From Prochlorococcus sp. AG-402-O21 (GTDB lineage Bacteria > Cyanobacteriota > Cyanobacteriia > PCC-6307 > Cyanobiaceae): a stretch of DNA of 64,000 bases. Shown one piece after another: positions 51,461 to 59,382 of this stretch. Every line of letters begins with the position of its first letter. Within the stretch, counting starts at the first letter, position 1. The notes beneath the pieces were generated by a model, which was not told the DNA's origin, made no database searches, and saw only the letters and a list, made by a program, of their open reading frames with translations. Location: contig QCIZ01000007.1 in NCBI GenBank assembly GCA_003216375.1, positions 1 through 64,000 on the forward strand. Reading direction: 5' to 3'. The translations under genes were made by a program, and so were the position numbers.

Positions 51461-51577
51461 ATGACTTCAACGAACACTACTAGAAATAACAGAAGATTCG
51501 GTAAAGTGATTGTATACGGCATAGCTACAAAATTATCAATCTTTTTTGTACTTCTTATTTATATGATGAGGGCTTAA
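51461..51577 (+). CDS. Small C-anchored membrane protein, 38 aa
   Basis: TSTNTTRNNRRFGKVIVYG leads into a short helix (KLSIFFVLLIYMM). Six bases after the previous stop. Confidence 0.6.
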   Translation: MTSTNTTRNNRRFGKVIVYGIATKLSIFFVLLIYMMRA

Positions 51578-51580
51578 ATC

Positions 51581-51661
51581 ATGACAAGACAAGAAAAAAT
51601 AAAAGCCGCTGAAGAGAGGATCAAAGAATTAGAAACTCTCATAAAGCATTTAAAAAAGTAG
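51581..51661 (+). CDS. Helical micropeptide, 26 aa
   Basis: KIKAAEERIKELETLIKHL matches the N-terminal helix of 38040-38213. Three bases after the previous stop, in the same run. Confidence 0.5.
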   Translation: MTRQEKIKAAEERIKELETLIKHLKK

Positions 51662-51693
51662 AATTTATTCTTAGGTTATCCAATAACAAGAAT

Positions 51694-51957
51694 CTACACA
51701 GGTCCTTCAAGCTTATAAACAATATCTTTGCAGTTATTAATTTTGTCCCATTCTCTAGCGAAGGGATTATCGAGTATTTTTGCAAAAGCTTCTAAGCTTG
51801 TGACGTTATAGAAAGAATGTGATTTATGATTATTGATTTTGTTTAGCTTGTAGTCAATAACAACTCCATCTCCATATTCTTTGACAAACTTTTCAATAGT
51901 TTCTTCGTAGTACTCAAAGGAGCAGTCAAAAGTACATACAATAAATAGTTTTTCCAT
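51694..51957 (-). CDS. Hypothetical protein, 87 aa
   Basis: LFIVCTFDCSFEYYEETIEK, EAFAKILDNPFAREWDKINN. It is size-matched to, and directly follows, the DUF3764-like gene (five bases), so the two may be functionally linked. No family recognised. Confidence 0.6.
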   Translation of the reverse strand: MEKLFIVCTFDCSFEYYEETIEKFVKEYGDGVVIDYKLNKINNHKSHSFYNVTSLEAFAKILDNPFAREWDKINNCKDIVYKLEGPV

Positions 51958-51962
51958 TTCTC

Positions 51963-52241
51963 TTAACCTGCTAAGTAACTCGTAATAACGGTTGAATCAT
52001 ATATATGACCTGTAGCTTCAACAGCTTCTCTACTTGCTTCAAAAAAAGCTTTTGCAATACCCTCTTCTGCTTGATGGATCACTACAACTAATTCAGGATC
52101 ATCTTTACTAACACCTCTGTATAAAGGTTTTATTGAGTTAGCCTCGTGCATTGCAACAACCTCCGGGCTATCAAATCCCTTAGCCCAATCTGCAAACGGA
52201 ACAGAAATCTTGAAAGTAAATACTGTAGTCTCCTGAGCCAT
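51963..52241 (-). CDS. DUF3764-like small protein, 92 aa
   Basis: TTVFTFKISVPFADWAKGFD, IKPLYRGVSKDDPELVVVIH and GHIYDSTVITSYLAG. It is the most regular member of the four-copy family in this window. No cysteine or clear active site. Confidence 0.72.
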   Translation of the reverse strand: MAQETTVFTFKISVPFADWAKGFDSPEVVAMHEANSIKPLYRGVSKDDPELVVVIHQAEEGIAKAFFEASREAVEATGHIYDSTVITSYLAG

Positions 52242-52401
52242 CCAAAATAATTATAAGTCAACAGAGCATCGCATATATCTTCTGGATTTTCTAGACGGGA
52301 GGACATCCTTTTAGGCTCTACTGACAAAAGTATTTTTCAAAACTAATCTCATTCACATGTACTTGATCGAGGTAAGCTATTGCTGACGGCATGATTGGTA
52401 T

Positions 52402-52935
52402 ATGGGGATTCGGAATGTTCTACGAATTGGTCATCCGGCATTGCGCAGACGCGCGGAAGAAGTCCCTGATGACTGGTTTGGCAGTCAACGTCTACAGGAA
52501 CTAATAGACGATCTGTTCGATACTAAATTGGCTTGTTCTGGAGCAGGGCTAGCTGCACCGCAGATCGATGAACCTTGGAGGGTTCTTGTAGTTGGTATGG
52601 ACCACAATCCTCGATACCCCGATGCTCCTCCTTTACCTGAACTTGTATTGATCAATCCTGTTCTCAAATCAATTGGGAAGGAATTGATATCTGGTTGGGA
52701 GGGTTGCCTAAGCGTGCCTGGCTTGCGCGGTGAGGTGGAGCGGTGGCAACGTATTCAGCTAAAATGGCAAGACCGAGAAGGGGCTTCCCATACAGAAGAA
52801 ATGCAAGATTTCCATGCCCGAGTCGTTCAGCATGAGAACGATCACTTGGATGGTGTGCTTTTCCCTGACCGTCTTACCAGTCCACTAGCATTTGGATTTA
52901 CGGATGAGCTTCAGGCTCATGGGCGGATTCCTTAA
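52402..52935 (+). CDS. def: Peptide deformylase
   Basis: The 177-aa protein has all three PDF motifs: GAGLAAPQ at 47-54, EGCLSVPG at 100-107 (Cys102) and HENDH at 144-148 (His144, Glu145, His148). It removes the formyl group from new polypeptides, using Fe2+ or Zn2+. Base composition is clearly richer in G and C (roughly half by eye) than the surroundings, with Arg CGC/CGG codons, so the gene looks recently acquired. A housekeeping def gene is expected elsewhere in the genome. Confidence 0.92.
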   Translation: MGIRNVLRIGHPALRRRAEEVPDDWFGSQRLQELIDDLFDTKLACSGAGLAAPQIDEPWRVLVVGMDHNPRYPDAPPLPELVLINPVLKSIGKELISGWEGCLSVPGLRGEVERWQRIQLKWQDREGASHTEEMQDFHARVVQHENDHLDGVLFPDRLTSPLAFGFTDELQAHGRIP

Positions 52936-52982
52936 GCCTTATGTTTTTTCTTTAGTAAAGGTTCAAGTAGACAGCGTTGCCT

Positions 52983-53390
52983 CTAATTCCAGCCAAAACA
53001 ATATTTTTTTCTTATCTTTAACTTAGTTTCCGTATCACCTTCGCTGCTAATACAGGTCTTAAAGGCTTTGAGAATTAGTGAGTGCTTCTCTTCTAGATCG
53101 AGTTCTCGATAACTGCATTGAGTACCAGCAGTAGAAGGGAAGTATTTATATTTTTCATCTGGAGCTTCTGGAAATAAATAAGTTATTGGCCAGGAATATT
53201 GATCTTCACCATGTCCATCTAATTTCAGTCCTCTACCAAACTTAGCGATTTCTACAAGGTGCTTAGGCTTGCCATCTTTGCAACGAACTTCTATTCCATC
53301 CTGATAAGAGGGGTAGTAATAGATTCCAGCATTAACAGGTACAGCAATTCCAAATATTAACGGTACAAGTAGTAGGCGTTTCATTCTCAT
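52983..53390 (-). CDS. Secreted hypothetical protein, 135 aa
   Basis: A signal peptide (KRLLLVPLIFGIAVPVNA) is followed by a soluble domain with four cysteines (VRCKDG, TQCSYRE, KTCISS, KYCFGW), which could form two disulphides. It follows 53399-53899 by eight bases in the same orientation. Confidence 0.65.
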   Translation of the reverse strand: MRMKRLLLVPLIFGIAVPVNAGIYYYPSYQDGIEVRCKDGKPKHLVEIAKFGRGLKLDGHGEDQYSWPITYLFPEAPDEKYKYFPSTAGTQCSYRELDLEEKHSLILKAFKTCISSEGDTETKLKIRKKYCFGWN

Positions 53391-53398
53391 ACAGATAG

Positions 53399-53899
53399 TT
53401 ATCCAGAAGATTTAACTTGTCCCATTTGCAAACCAGTTAATTTAATTAATTCTTTTTGAAGTTTTTTTGCTGTTCTCTTATTTAAAAATCTAAAACTCTG
53501 AACGTAATTTAAACCATCATCTTGTTGTCCCATAACTGTAAAAAAGACATTTTTCCCATTACCTAATCTTGCACCTGTTTTCCCTCCTCCAAACACACCA
53601 ACCGCCAATGCCACTGGACAAAATACTCCAGTCATACAAGCTGCAGTACCAACAGCCAATCCAACCGTACCTCCAGCCGCACCTCCAGTAGCACCTGAAA
53701 CAAGGTTGTATTCATCTCCACCTCTATACCATTGAGTAATTTTTTCTTTTGCTATGAAGCCTTGAGGACCAGCCAAACCAGTTTCATTAATAGTTATTTG
53801 ACAATCATTGTTATTGCAGAGTGCATCATAGGTGTCTGCAATCGCGGCGGTAGGTGAAAAAAGCCCAGCAGTCAGGGCGACAAATAAAAGGCGGCGCAT
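53399..53899 (-). CDS. Secreted glycine-zipper protein, 166 aa
   Basis: A signal peptide (RRLLFVALTAGLFSPTAAIA) and a central Gly/Ala-rich segment (GATGGAAGGTVGLAVGTAAC) resemble membrane-active glycine-zipper domains. A charged C-terminal helix follows (NKRTAKKLQKELIKLTG). Four cysteines. Probably co-transcribed with the next secreted protein. Confidence 0.65.
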   Translation of the reverse strand: MRRLLFVALTAGLFSPTAAIADTYDALCNNNDCQITINETGLAGPQGFIAKEKITQWYRGGDEYNLVSGATGGAAGGTVGLAVGTAACMTGVFCPVALAVGVFGGGKTGARLGNGKNVFFTVMGQQDDGLNYVQSFRFLNKRTAKKLQKELIKLTGLQMGQVKSSG

Positions 53900-54164
53900 A
53901 AATTAACGAGTCGAAGTCGTAGAAATCGTTGTTTCTCTCTCGGCATTAAAGCATTTTTCAAAGAAATGACATCTATTACATTCGTTTTCGAATAGCTTTG
54001 TGCCAAGCTCATGATTCCTCTATTTCTTTTTGTCAGGGAGTTAGATATCAATAAAAATCAGAATTAACAGCTATAGAAAATACGGTCTGAATTAGAAAAA
54101 GATCGGTGATATTACGGCGTTAGTCATACAACAGTTAGGAGAAAGTCAATGGCTTGAGGACTAG

Positions 54165-54440
54165 GCAAAAGAAAACCCCCACGATGGAGGGTTAACTAAA
54201 ACTGTGTGAGGAAGTTTTTTGAAGAAAAAAAACTGAACATTCCACCCCTCGGGTTCTCAATAAAAAGTGCATACCTAATGAACTTTTATTGGATTAGCGA
54301 AGAGAGGACAGGATTTCGACGACCGTCCCCCGATCTGGCTTGATGATGTATCCGTATTACGCCATCAGCTCTTCATTAATTTAATAAGAACTTATTTAGT
54401 CCTGATGTTCGGTTCGGGTAGGGCTTTCCAAACTTTGCTT
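54165..54440 (-). ncRNA. Candidate structured RNA, second family, copy 1
   Basis: Read on the reverse strand, it begins AAAGCCCTACCCGAACCGAA, then CATCAGGACT, a TGATG/CATCA stem, a GGACGG..CCxGTCC stem with loop TCGTCGAAAT, the TTCGCTAAT block, and ends in a terminator (AACCCTCCA, TGGGGGTT, T-run at 54165-54193). Almost the same order is at 59383-59610. No protein frame follows the conserved blocks. The rest of 53900-54164 is empty. Confidence 0.55.
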
Positions 54441-54678
54441 GTTCTTTGGGTTGATTTTCGCCTATATATGTTATTGAGGCCAAACCTCATCAAGACATAA
54501 TTGACTTCATATAGTACGAGTCGATTAATAACCCCTTTAGTTATTGGAATTTCTAGAGGGGTTTCTTGTTGGTTATTTTAATTCCTGCTCAATTTCTTTT
54601 TGCCAATTTTTTTCTCATGGTTTTCAACCATTGGAAGGAAGTTACTTAGTGCCCTTCAGTAGGAGATTCAAGTCTTTT

Positions 54679-54819
54679 CTATACTTCTGCCTCGAAGGTG
54701 CAAACTATCTCTTTAACCTCTTCACCATGCACAAATTTAATTTCGCCAGTATCTACATTTGCGACTTGGGAAAGAGTCGGGGCTAATGGATCCCTAGCAC
54801 CTCCAACAAATGAGAGGAC
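54679..54819 (-). pseudogene. Start-less coding remnant
   Basis: The frame GGARDPLAPTLSQVANVDTG, EIKFVHGEEVKEIVCTFEAE reads like a conserved small protein, but no ATG, GTG or TTG lies between the upstream TAA (54820-54822) and the conserved part. Probably a 5'-truncated gene. The forward frame over the same bases is a shadow. Confidence 0.45.
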
Positions 54820-54931
54820 TTACGCAGTAAATAAAGAAGATCTTTTTCTAGGTCCAATGACAAAAAAGTAGCGGTTAATCCATTTACGTTTAGTTGTTTT
54901 TGCTAGCTATTAATTAGATATTCAATAAGTC

Positions 54932-55195
54932 ATGTTCTTTAAAAGTAGTGATGTTCATATAAGCAATCCTTTCAAACTGTATTGGAAAAAAAACTGGACT
55001 TTTCAAATAGTTCACATGGAAGGTGGTATTCATATTGAAGCTAAAGGACTAGGTATTTCTATAAGAGCCCCTTTCAAACCAAATGATAATCCAATGATTG
55101 CAGCAGATAGTTTAATTCTTAGAGAAGAGAAAAATAGAAGATCCTTATATAACTCTTGGAAACTTAAGAGAAGTAATCAAAAACTACACATGTAA
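54932..55195 (+). CDS. Hypothetical protein, 87 aa
   Basis: A basic soluble protein (PFKLYWKKNWTFQIVHMEGG, EEKNRRSLYNSWKLKRSNQK), likely beta-strands followed by a helix. No family recognised. Confidence 0.5.
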   Translation: MFFKSSDVHISNPFKLYWKKNWTFQIVHMEGGIHIEAKGLGISIRAPFKPNDNPMIAADSLILREEKNRRSLYNSWKLKRSNQKLHM

Positions 55196-55301
55196 AAGAT
55201 TTCAATGTTTTTTAAGCTATAGTTATTTTTTGCTTAATATTGCTTTATTTGACCGCAATTTGTCCGCATATTTAAAATAAATAAAAGGTAACTCTGACAA
55301 A

Positions 55302-56021
55302 ATGGCTACCAGAATAAATAAATATTTAAGTGAAGTTGGTTACTGCTCTAGAAGAGTCGCAGATAGACTAATTGAAGAAGGGAAAGTAGCCATTAATGGT
55401 AAAATTCCAGAAATGGGTGCCAAGGTTAAGGAAGGTGATCAAGTAAAAGTTGACGGTCAAAGAATAAAAAAATCTACGAAACAAAAAATATACTTAGCCT
55501 TTAATAAGCCTGTTGGGATTGTTTGCACAACCGATAGAAGAGTAGAACAGGACAACATTATAGATTTCATTAAATATCCTACAAGAATTTTTCCTATTGG
55601 AAGATTGGATAAGCCCAGTGAGGGATTGATTTTTTTAACTAACGATGGAGATATCGTAAATAAAATACTCAGAGCAAGAAATAATCATGAAAAAGAATAC
55701 ATTGTAAGCGTTAATCGTCCGATTAATAGAGACTTTATTCAAAGTATGAGTAATGGAGTTGAAATATTAGAAACAATAACTAAGGATTGTTTCGTACAAC
55801 AATTGGGGGCAAAAAAATTTAAAATTATACTAACTCAAGGACTTAACCGTCAGATTAGGAGAATGTGTGAGTCATTAGGCTACAGAGTACAATCATTAAA
55901 GCGTGTAAGAATTATGAATATTAAGTTAGACGTACCAACAGGAAAATATCGCGAATTCACCAAAGAAGAACTATTAGAATTAAATGGATTACTCGAAAAC
56001 TCTTCAAAAACATTTGACTAA
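55302..56021 (+). CDS. rluF: 23S rRNA pseudouridine synthase, RluF type
   Basis: The 239-aa protein has an N-terminal S4 RNA-binding domain (TRINKYLSEVGYCSRRVADR), the catalytic GRLDKPSEGLIFLTNDGD with Asp103, and the RluF-specific course GVEILETITKDC and GLNRQIRRMCESLGYRVQSL. It isomerises uridine in 23S rRNA (U2604 in E. coli). Length matches a minimal RluF. Confidence 0.88.
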   Translation: MATRINKYLSEVGYCSRRVADRLIEEGKVAINGKIPEMGAKVKEGDQVKVDGQRIKKSTKQKIYLAFNKPVGIVCTTDRRVEQDNIIDFIKYPTRIFPIGRLDKPSEGLIFLTNDGDIVNKILRARNNHEKEYIVSVNRPINRDFIQSMSNGVEILETITKDCFVQQLGAKKFKIILTQGLNRQIRRMCESLGYRVQSLKRVRIMNIKLDVPTGKYREFTKEELLELNGLLENSSKTFD

Positions 56022-56081
56022 TCATATATTCCCTCTTTTTTAGCTTAATGAGATTACGTTTGTACGCATTTTATCCGCTTT

Positions 56082-56270
56082 CGATGCGGACAGAATTTAC
56101 TGAACAAAAAAGAGACTTGTTTATTGCTTGAGGTTGAAGTAACGGACACGCCTGTGGGAGGAGATCCTGTCAAGTTTGGTACTGGTGATTTAGTTCTCTT
56201 CCCCGCAGGAATGGACTGTAGATGGAATGTTCATAAAGCGGTACGCAAGTATTATCGATTTGGTGATTAA
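56082..56270 (+). pseudogene. C-terminal remnant of a cupin (DUF861/Cupin_3) gene
   Basis: NKKETCLLLEVEVTDTPVGG, then FGTGDLVLFPAGMDCRWNVH and KAVRKYYRFGD are the strands of a Cupin_3 protein. No start codon or N-terminal strands precede it in frame. The stop at 56268-56270 is intact. Confidence 0.65.
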
Positions 56271-56303
56271 ACTAGGTAACCACTTTCAAATTTGATAAAA
56301 CAC

Positions 56304-56390
56304 ATGTCTAAAGTTATTGCAATAGGAATTGTTGCGATCTTTATCCTTTCTGCTTTTGCAGGTTTATTCGGGACTCTTTTAGCAAGTTAA
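56304..56390 (+). CDS. Tiny membrane protein, 28 aa
   Basis: MSKVIAIGIVAIFILSAFAG is a single helix. Start of a run of six short plus-strand genes to 57306. Confidence 0.45.
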   Translation: MSKVIAIGIVAIFILSAFAGLFGTLLAS

Positions 56391-56401
56391 TCAATCTCGT
56401 C

Positions 56402-56575
56402 ATGATTTATAAAATCGTTAGGCATGATAAAGAATCTGATGATATTACTGACCAATCATTTAGCAGCTATGACGAGGCATACGATCTATTAGAAGAAATA
56501 TATTCCGATGTTTGTTGTTCTGATGCTGATTATGGGGACCGTCCCTATTATGAAATTATTGAGGTAGAAGAATGA
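56402..56575 (+). CDS. Acidic hypothetical protein, 57 aa
   Basis: MIYKIVRHDKESDDITDQSF, AYDLLEEIYSDVCCSDADYG and a PYYEIIEVEE end. Small beta-helix-beta appearance. Overlaps the next start by four bases (ATGA). Confidence 0.6.
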   Translation: MIYKIVRHDKESDDITDQSFSSYDEAYDLLEEIYSDVCCSDADYGDRPYYEIIEVEE

Positions 56576-56712
56576 AACTTATAGATAGGCATAAGCAGCT
56601 AATTGCTTGGTATCAAAAGAAGCTTGGTCTGACTGATTATGGATTACTTTGGCTTGTCTTTTTTAAAGGAGTTTTTTTAGCTCTAGTACTAGAAAGATTG
56701 ATTGTTCACTAG
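56572..56712 (+). CDS. Small membrane protein, 46 aa
   Basis: A basic N-terminus (DRHKQLIAWYQKKLG) is followed by a helix (GLLWLVFFKGVFLALVLE). Four-base overlap before it; the next ATG directly abuts its stop. Confidence 0.6.
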   Translation: MKLIDRHKQLIAWYQKKLGLTDYGLLWLVFFKGVFLALVLERLIVH

Positions 56713-56919
56713 ATGTTTAATCAAGACGCTCTTTTGGAATATTTGAGTTCACCTGAGGGGATTAATACAATTATTGTTGGAATTATTTTAGTTGGAGCTA
56801 TTAACGCAATTTTTATAACTTACAGCGTTAGGAGTACTTATGGAGCTGCTAAAACAGAAAGAGAAAAACTAAAAATTCAACAAGCTAAAATCGATAAATT
56901 ATTTCCTAAAAAGGAATAG
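56713..56919 (+). CDS. Small membrane protein with coiled tail, 68 aa
   Basis: The helix GINTIIVGIILVGAINAIFI is followed by a charged tail (KTEREKLKIQQAKIDKLF). Same transcript as its neighbours. Confidence 0.6.
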   Translation: MFNQDALLEYLSSPEGINTIIVGIILVGAINAIFITYSVRSTYGAAKTEREKLKIQQAKIDKLFPKKE

Positions 56920-56924
56920 CATAT

Positions 56925-57110
56925 ATGCCTCTTTTAAGACTATGGAGAAGAACATCAAGAGGCAGACGTCTCAATATTAAGCGTGTCATCTTATTTCCCG
57001 TAATCGTTTATTCAGCGTATATTTTCATTGATAGCTTTATGCCTGTTTTTATGGTTGGGTTTATAGTTTGGTTACTATATAGCTGGACTGGTAAACGGCG
57101 ATTTTGGTAA
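56925..57110 (+). CDS. Small membrane protein with Arg-rich start, 61 aa
   Basis: LLRLWRRTSRGRRLNIKR precedes two hydrophobic segments. Five bases after the previous stop. Confidence 0.6.
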   Translation: MPLLRLWRRTSRGRRLNIKRVILFPVIVYSAYIFIDSFMPVFMVGFIVWLLYSWTGKRRFW

Positions 57111-57141
57111 TGAAACAACCAAGTACATAGGGACTCATATA

Positions 57142-57306
57142 ATGAAGATAATCTTTTTGTTTGCTATTCTTTGTAGTCTTACATTCCCAAGTGTTCGAAT
57201 AACCCTTGCAGCTTTATTAGAGAGTACGTCTGATTATTTATATGATTCAGCAAAAAAGGAAAAGACTTTTATTCCCTATTGGTTGAAGAAAGTTCGAGAT
57301 GATTAA
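57142..57306 (+). CDS. Small exported protein, 54 aa
   Basis: A signal-type start (KIIFLFAILCSLTFPSVRIT) leads to a soluble tail (KEKTFIPYWLKKVRDD). It overlaps the convergent gene 57303-57509 by four bases. Confidence 0.55.
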   Translation: MKIIFLFAILCSLTFPSVRITLAALLESTSDYLYDSAKKEKTFIPYWLKKVRDD

Positions 57307-57509
57307 TTATTTTTTCTTTCGTTTTCAAACTTTTGTTTGATCTCATCCATAGTTAGTTCAAATCCATTCAGCTTCTTATAAGCCTGTTGATAATCCTTCT
57401 TGCAGTAGTCGATAACATGCTCAAGGTACTTGTCAGGGTCTTCTTCGCACCTGGCTCTCTCAAATATGTAGAACATAATCTCATCTAATATTTCAGGTCT
57501 GCATTTCAT
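57303..57509 (-). CDS. Hypothetical protein, 68 aa
   Basis: A charged helical soluble protein (EILDEIMFYIFERARCEEDP, YLEHVIDYCKKDYQQAYKKL). Two cysteines. No family recognised. Confidence 0.55.
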   Translation of the reverse strand: MKCRPEILDEIMFYIFERARCEEDPDKYLEHVIDYCKKDYQQAYKKLNGFELTMDEIKQKFENERKNN

Positions 57510-57547
57510 TGAGTTTTAAGAATTCAATTTCCTTTATTATCTCTTGT

Positions 57548-57712
57548 ATGAAATCATCTACCTGGAAACCGACTAAAAAAGAACGGGAAGTAATGGAAGC
57601 AGTTTGGATGCAGGTTAAAGGTGCATGCGAGAAATTAAAAGAAGAAACCAATGCCAAAGATGAGCACATCAGAAAAATGCTCAAAGAGATGGCTGATCGT
57701 TATTACTCATAA
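57548..57712 (+). CDS. Small helical protein, 54 aa
   Basis: STWKPTKKEREVMEAVWMQV, then KDEHIRKMLKEMADRYYS. A decayed relative lies at 30778-30941. The frame extends to 57509, but the ATG at 57548 matches the start of the relative. Confidence 0.6.
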   Translation: MKSSTWKPTKKEREVMEAVWMQVKGACEKLKEETNAKDEHIRKMLKEMADRYYS

Positions 57713-57763
57713 ATAATCTTAAAAGCACTCACAGGTACTTAAAAGCTCTTACATGTCAGAGGT

Positions 57764-58128
57764 CTATGCCGCCTCGGGACACCATCCAATCTTATTCTCG
57801 AGTCGCTGCATCCAACACTGACACTTTGAAGTCAGGTGTTCTCCATGAGGAATAAGACGTTGATGTAGATGACAGGTAAGAATGGTTCTGCAATGCCTGT
57901 CGCAGGAATAATTGAAATGTTGACATGTCATGCAAACGCTAGCTGAACGTGTGTGTTTAAGACTGTCTTCTTCGAGATAGTCCCACTCCTCTGCTGGGTT
58001 GTAACGCTTCTGGGGTAGAACTTTTTGGGTGCGATACGGAGACATTGCCTTAATCCAATAGGTTCTGCTACCACTGAATTCCAATCTGATGCACGAAAAA
58101 CGGCATAGGGTGAGGACGTTGGAGCCAT
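57764..58128 (-). CDS. Split Cys-rich protein gene, copy 2 (two frames, -1 shift)
   Basis: Frame 1 from 58128 reads SPYAVFRASDWNSVVAEPIG, QCLRIAPKK. Frame 2, open from 58084 to 57764, reads NPAEEWDYLEEDSLKHTRSA, VCMTCQHFNYSCDRHCRTIL, RLIPHGEHL and IGWCPEAA. Only a -1 change joins them into ~121 residues, and neither frame has another stop in the needed part. Many Cys and His (CMTC, C..HC, C.LH) suggest a metal-binding domain. Total length, 365 nt, equals that of 23891-24255. Confidence 0.65.
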
Positions 58129-58464
58129 ATGTCTGTAGCAGTACACCTGTACTAGCAAAATTAAGGAGGTGTTGTCAAGTGGTTCTTTAATGGATTAATT
58201 GCTTATGAAATAAACAGTACATATGCGGTGAGATCTAAGTGTCTTTGGTTTCTATTTGGTTAGAGTTGATTAGACGAGTTTTTGGAAAATCACTCCTTAT
58301 TAGAAGGGGAATAATTCTTTTTCTCTAAAAAGATTAGTCACAACAGAAGTAAAAACTTATTTAAAATTTTTAAGTTTTTTATAAATTGGGTATTTCTTTC
58401 AGGTAGTAAAAATCAATGTCTTTAGCGAATCTAGTTATGTCGAAATCTAATCTTTCTCCCAACT
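58129..58464. other. Intergenic region without a supported gene
   Basis: AT-rich, with no protein-like frame. It presumably holds the promoters of the two flanking genes. Confidence 0.5.
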
Positions 58465-58683
58465 ATGCCTTTCGCGCTTATTTCTGGAACTGGTAATTGG
58501 GTTCCTTCTCATTCCCTTCTTTACATTGTTTTGATCGTAGGGGCGCTCCTTACAGCTGGAGTCGCTATGTCAGCTTTTTCATTTTACGAAGATTATTATT
58601 GGGGGGATGAGGATTTTAGAGATCAGCTTAGGTTTCATCCTTCAAATAGGAATTCATCCAATCAAAAGACTAGAAAGGTCTAA
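58465..58683 (+). CDS. Small membrane protein, 72 aa
   Basis: A helix (LLYIVLIVGALLTAGVAMSA) is followed by an acidic aromatic part (FYEDYYWGDEDFRDQLRF) and a basic end. Unknown function. Confidence 0.6.
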   Translation: MPFALISGTGNWVPSHSLLYIVLIVGALLTAGVAMSAFSFYEDYYWGDEDFRDQLRFHPSNRNSSNQKTRKV

Positions 58684-58743
58684 ACAGGATTTAAAAATAC
58701 AAGTAGACGTTCATATTCCTCAGTCCTTTGCCATGATGGATAA

Positions 58744-58929
58744 ATGAGTTTCGCTGATAACTGGGCAAGGGTTTTTGTTGTGATTACGTTTCTGACTTTT
58801 GGAGAAGCTCAAATTATTGGTGGAATCGTTCCGAACCTTATTGCTTTTAGCTTGTTTCTTGGAGCGATTGGATATTTTGCTTTAACTGGGAAAATGGCTA
58901 AGATGTTTGGCTGGAAAAACAAGAAATAA
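58744..58929 (+). CDS. Small membrane protein, 61 aa
   Basis: RVFVVITFLTFGEAQIIGGI and a second helix (LFLGAIGYFALTGKM), ending in basic GWKNKK. The frameshifted relative is at 9158-9326. Confidence 0.6.
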   Translation: MSFADNWARVFVVITFLTFGEAQIIGGIVPNLIAFSLFLGAIGYFALTGKMAKMFGWKNKK

Positions 58930-58945
58930 CATATATAGAAATTAC

Positions 58946-59010
58946 GGCTGGAGTTAAAAATTGTGGGATTTATGGAGTGAGTCCTACTACTACAACTTGG
59001 CGTTGGTCTA
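58946..59010 (+). pseudogene. Remnant of a helix-turn-helix segment
   Basis: GGCTGGAGTT, then TTTATGGAGTGAGTCCTACT align with the intact micro-frame at 61993-62085 (GCTGGAGTTGG, TCTATGGAGTAAGTCCTAC). A few bases are missing, which breaks the frame. Coding sense would be IYGVSPTT. Confidence 0.5.
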
Positions 59011-59014
59011 TTGA

Positions 59015-59113
59015 TTAGTAACGAGCGTAAAGATCAAACAGAATCCCACCAATAAACTCACCTAGTCCGAACCATGACTTCTTCTTTGTTTGTGCTTGAG
59101 TAGATGTGGTCAT
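59015..59113 (-). CDS. Tiny protein, 32 aa
   Basis: TTSTQAQTKKKSWFGLGEFI followed by GGILFDLYARY. Its start overlaps the previous stop (TAATG). Confidence 0.5.
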   Translation of the reverse strand: MTTSTQAQTKKKSWFGLGEFIGGILFDLYARY

Positions 59114-59220
59114 TACATACATTGGCGAAGTCTATTAACAAGGATTGTTGAAAAGCCAATAAACAATCCAGCAGGTATGGCCAAGCTTGCAATAATTGTT
59201 GCTTCGTTGATTCCGTACAT
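59113..59220 (-). CDS. Tiny membrane protein, 35 aa
   Basis: MYGINEATIIASLAIPAGLF and a short basic end (NRLRQCM). Coupled to 59015-59113 by a one-base overlap. The stretch 59221-59382 shows nothing. Confidence 0.5.
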   Translation of the reverse strand: MYGINEATIIASLAIPAGLFIGFSTILVNRLRQCM

Positions 59221-59382
59221 AATTTTCAAGCGTTGGCGTTAGCTTTGTTTAGTCGTAGTTTTAAATAAAAATTGTTTAATGGCTCCTTTATGGAAAGTAT
59301 TTTTCCGTAGAACTCTTCGCAATGTTGGAGTAACGGCTTGAAAGGATTCATGTCCATTTTTTTAGTCCTAAACGATTACTGA

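Noticed and set aside
54165-54440. tRNA-like appearance of GGACGGTCGTCGAAATCCCAGTCC
   Set aside because: The arm resembles a T-arm, but no cloverleaf or acceptor stem can be built around it; described as a structured RNA candidate instead.
54544-54786. 80-codon forward frame
   Set aside because: Cys/Phe/Ser-rich with no pattern; the reverse strand carries the more protein-like remnant 54679-54819.
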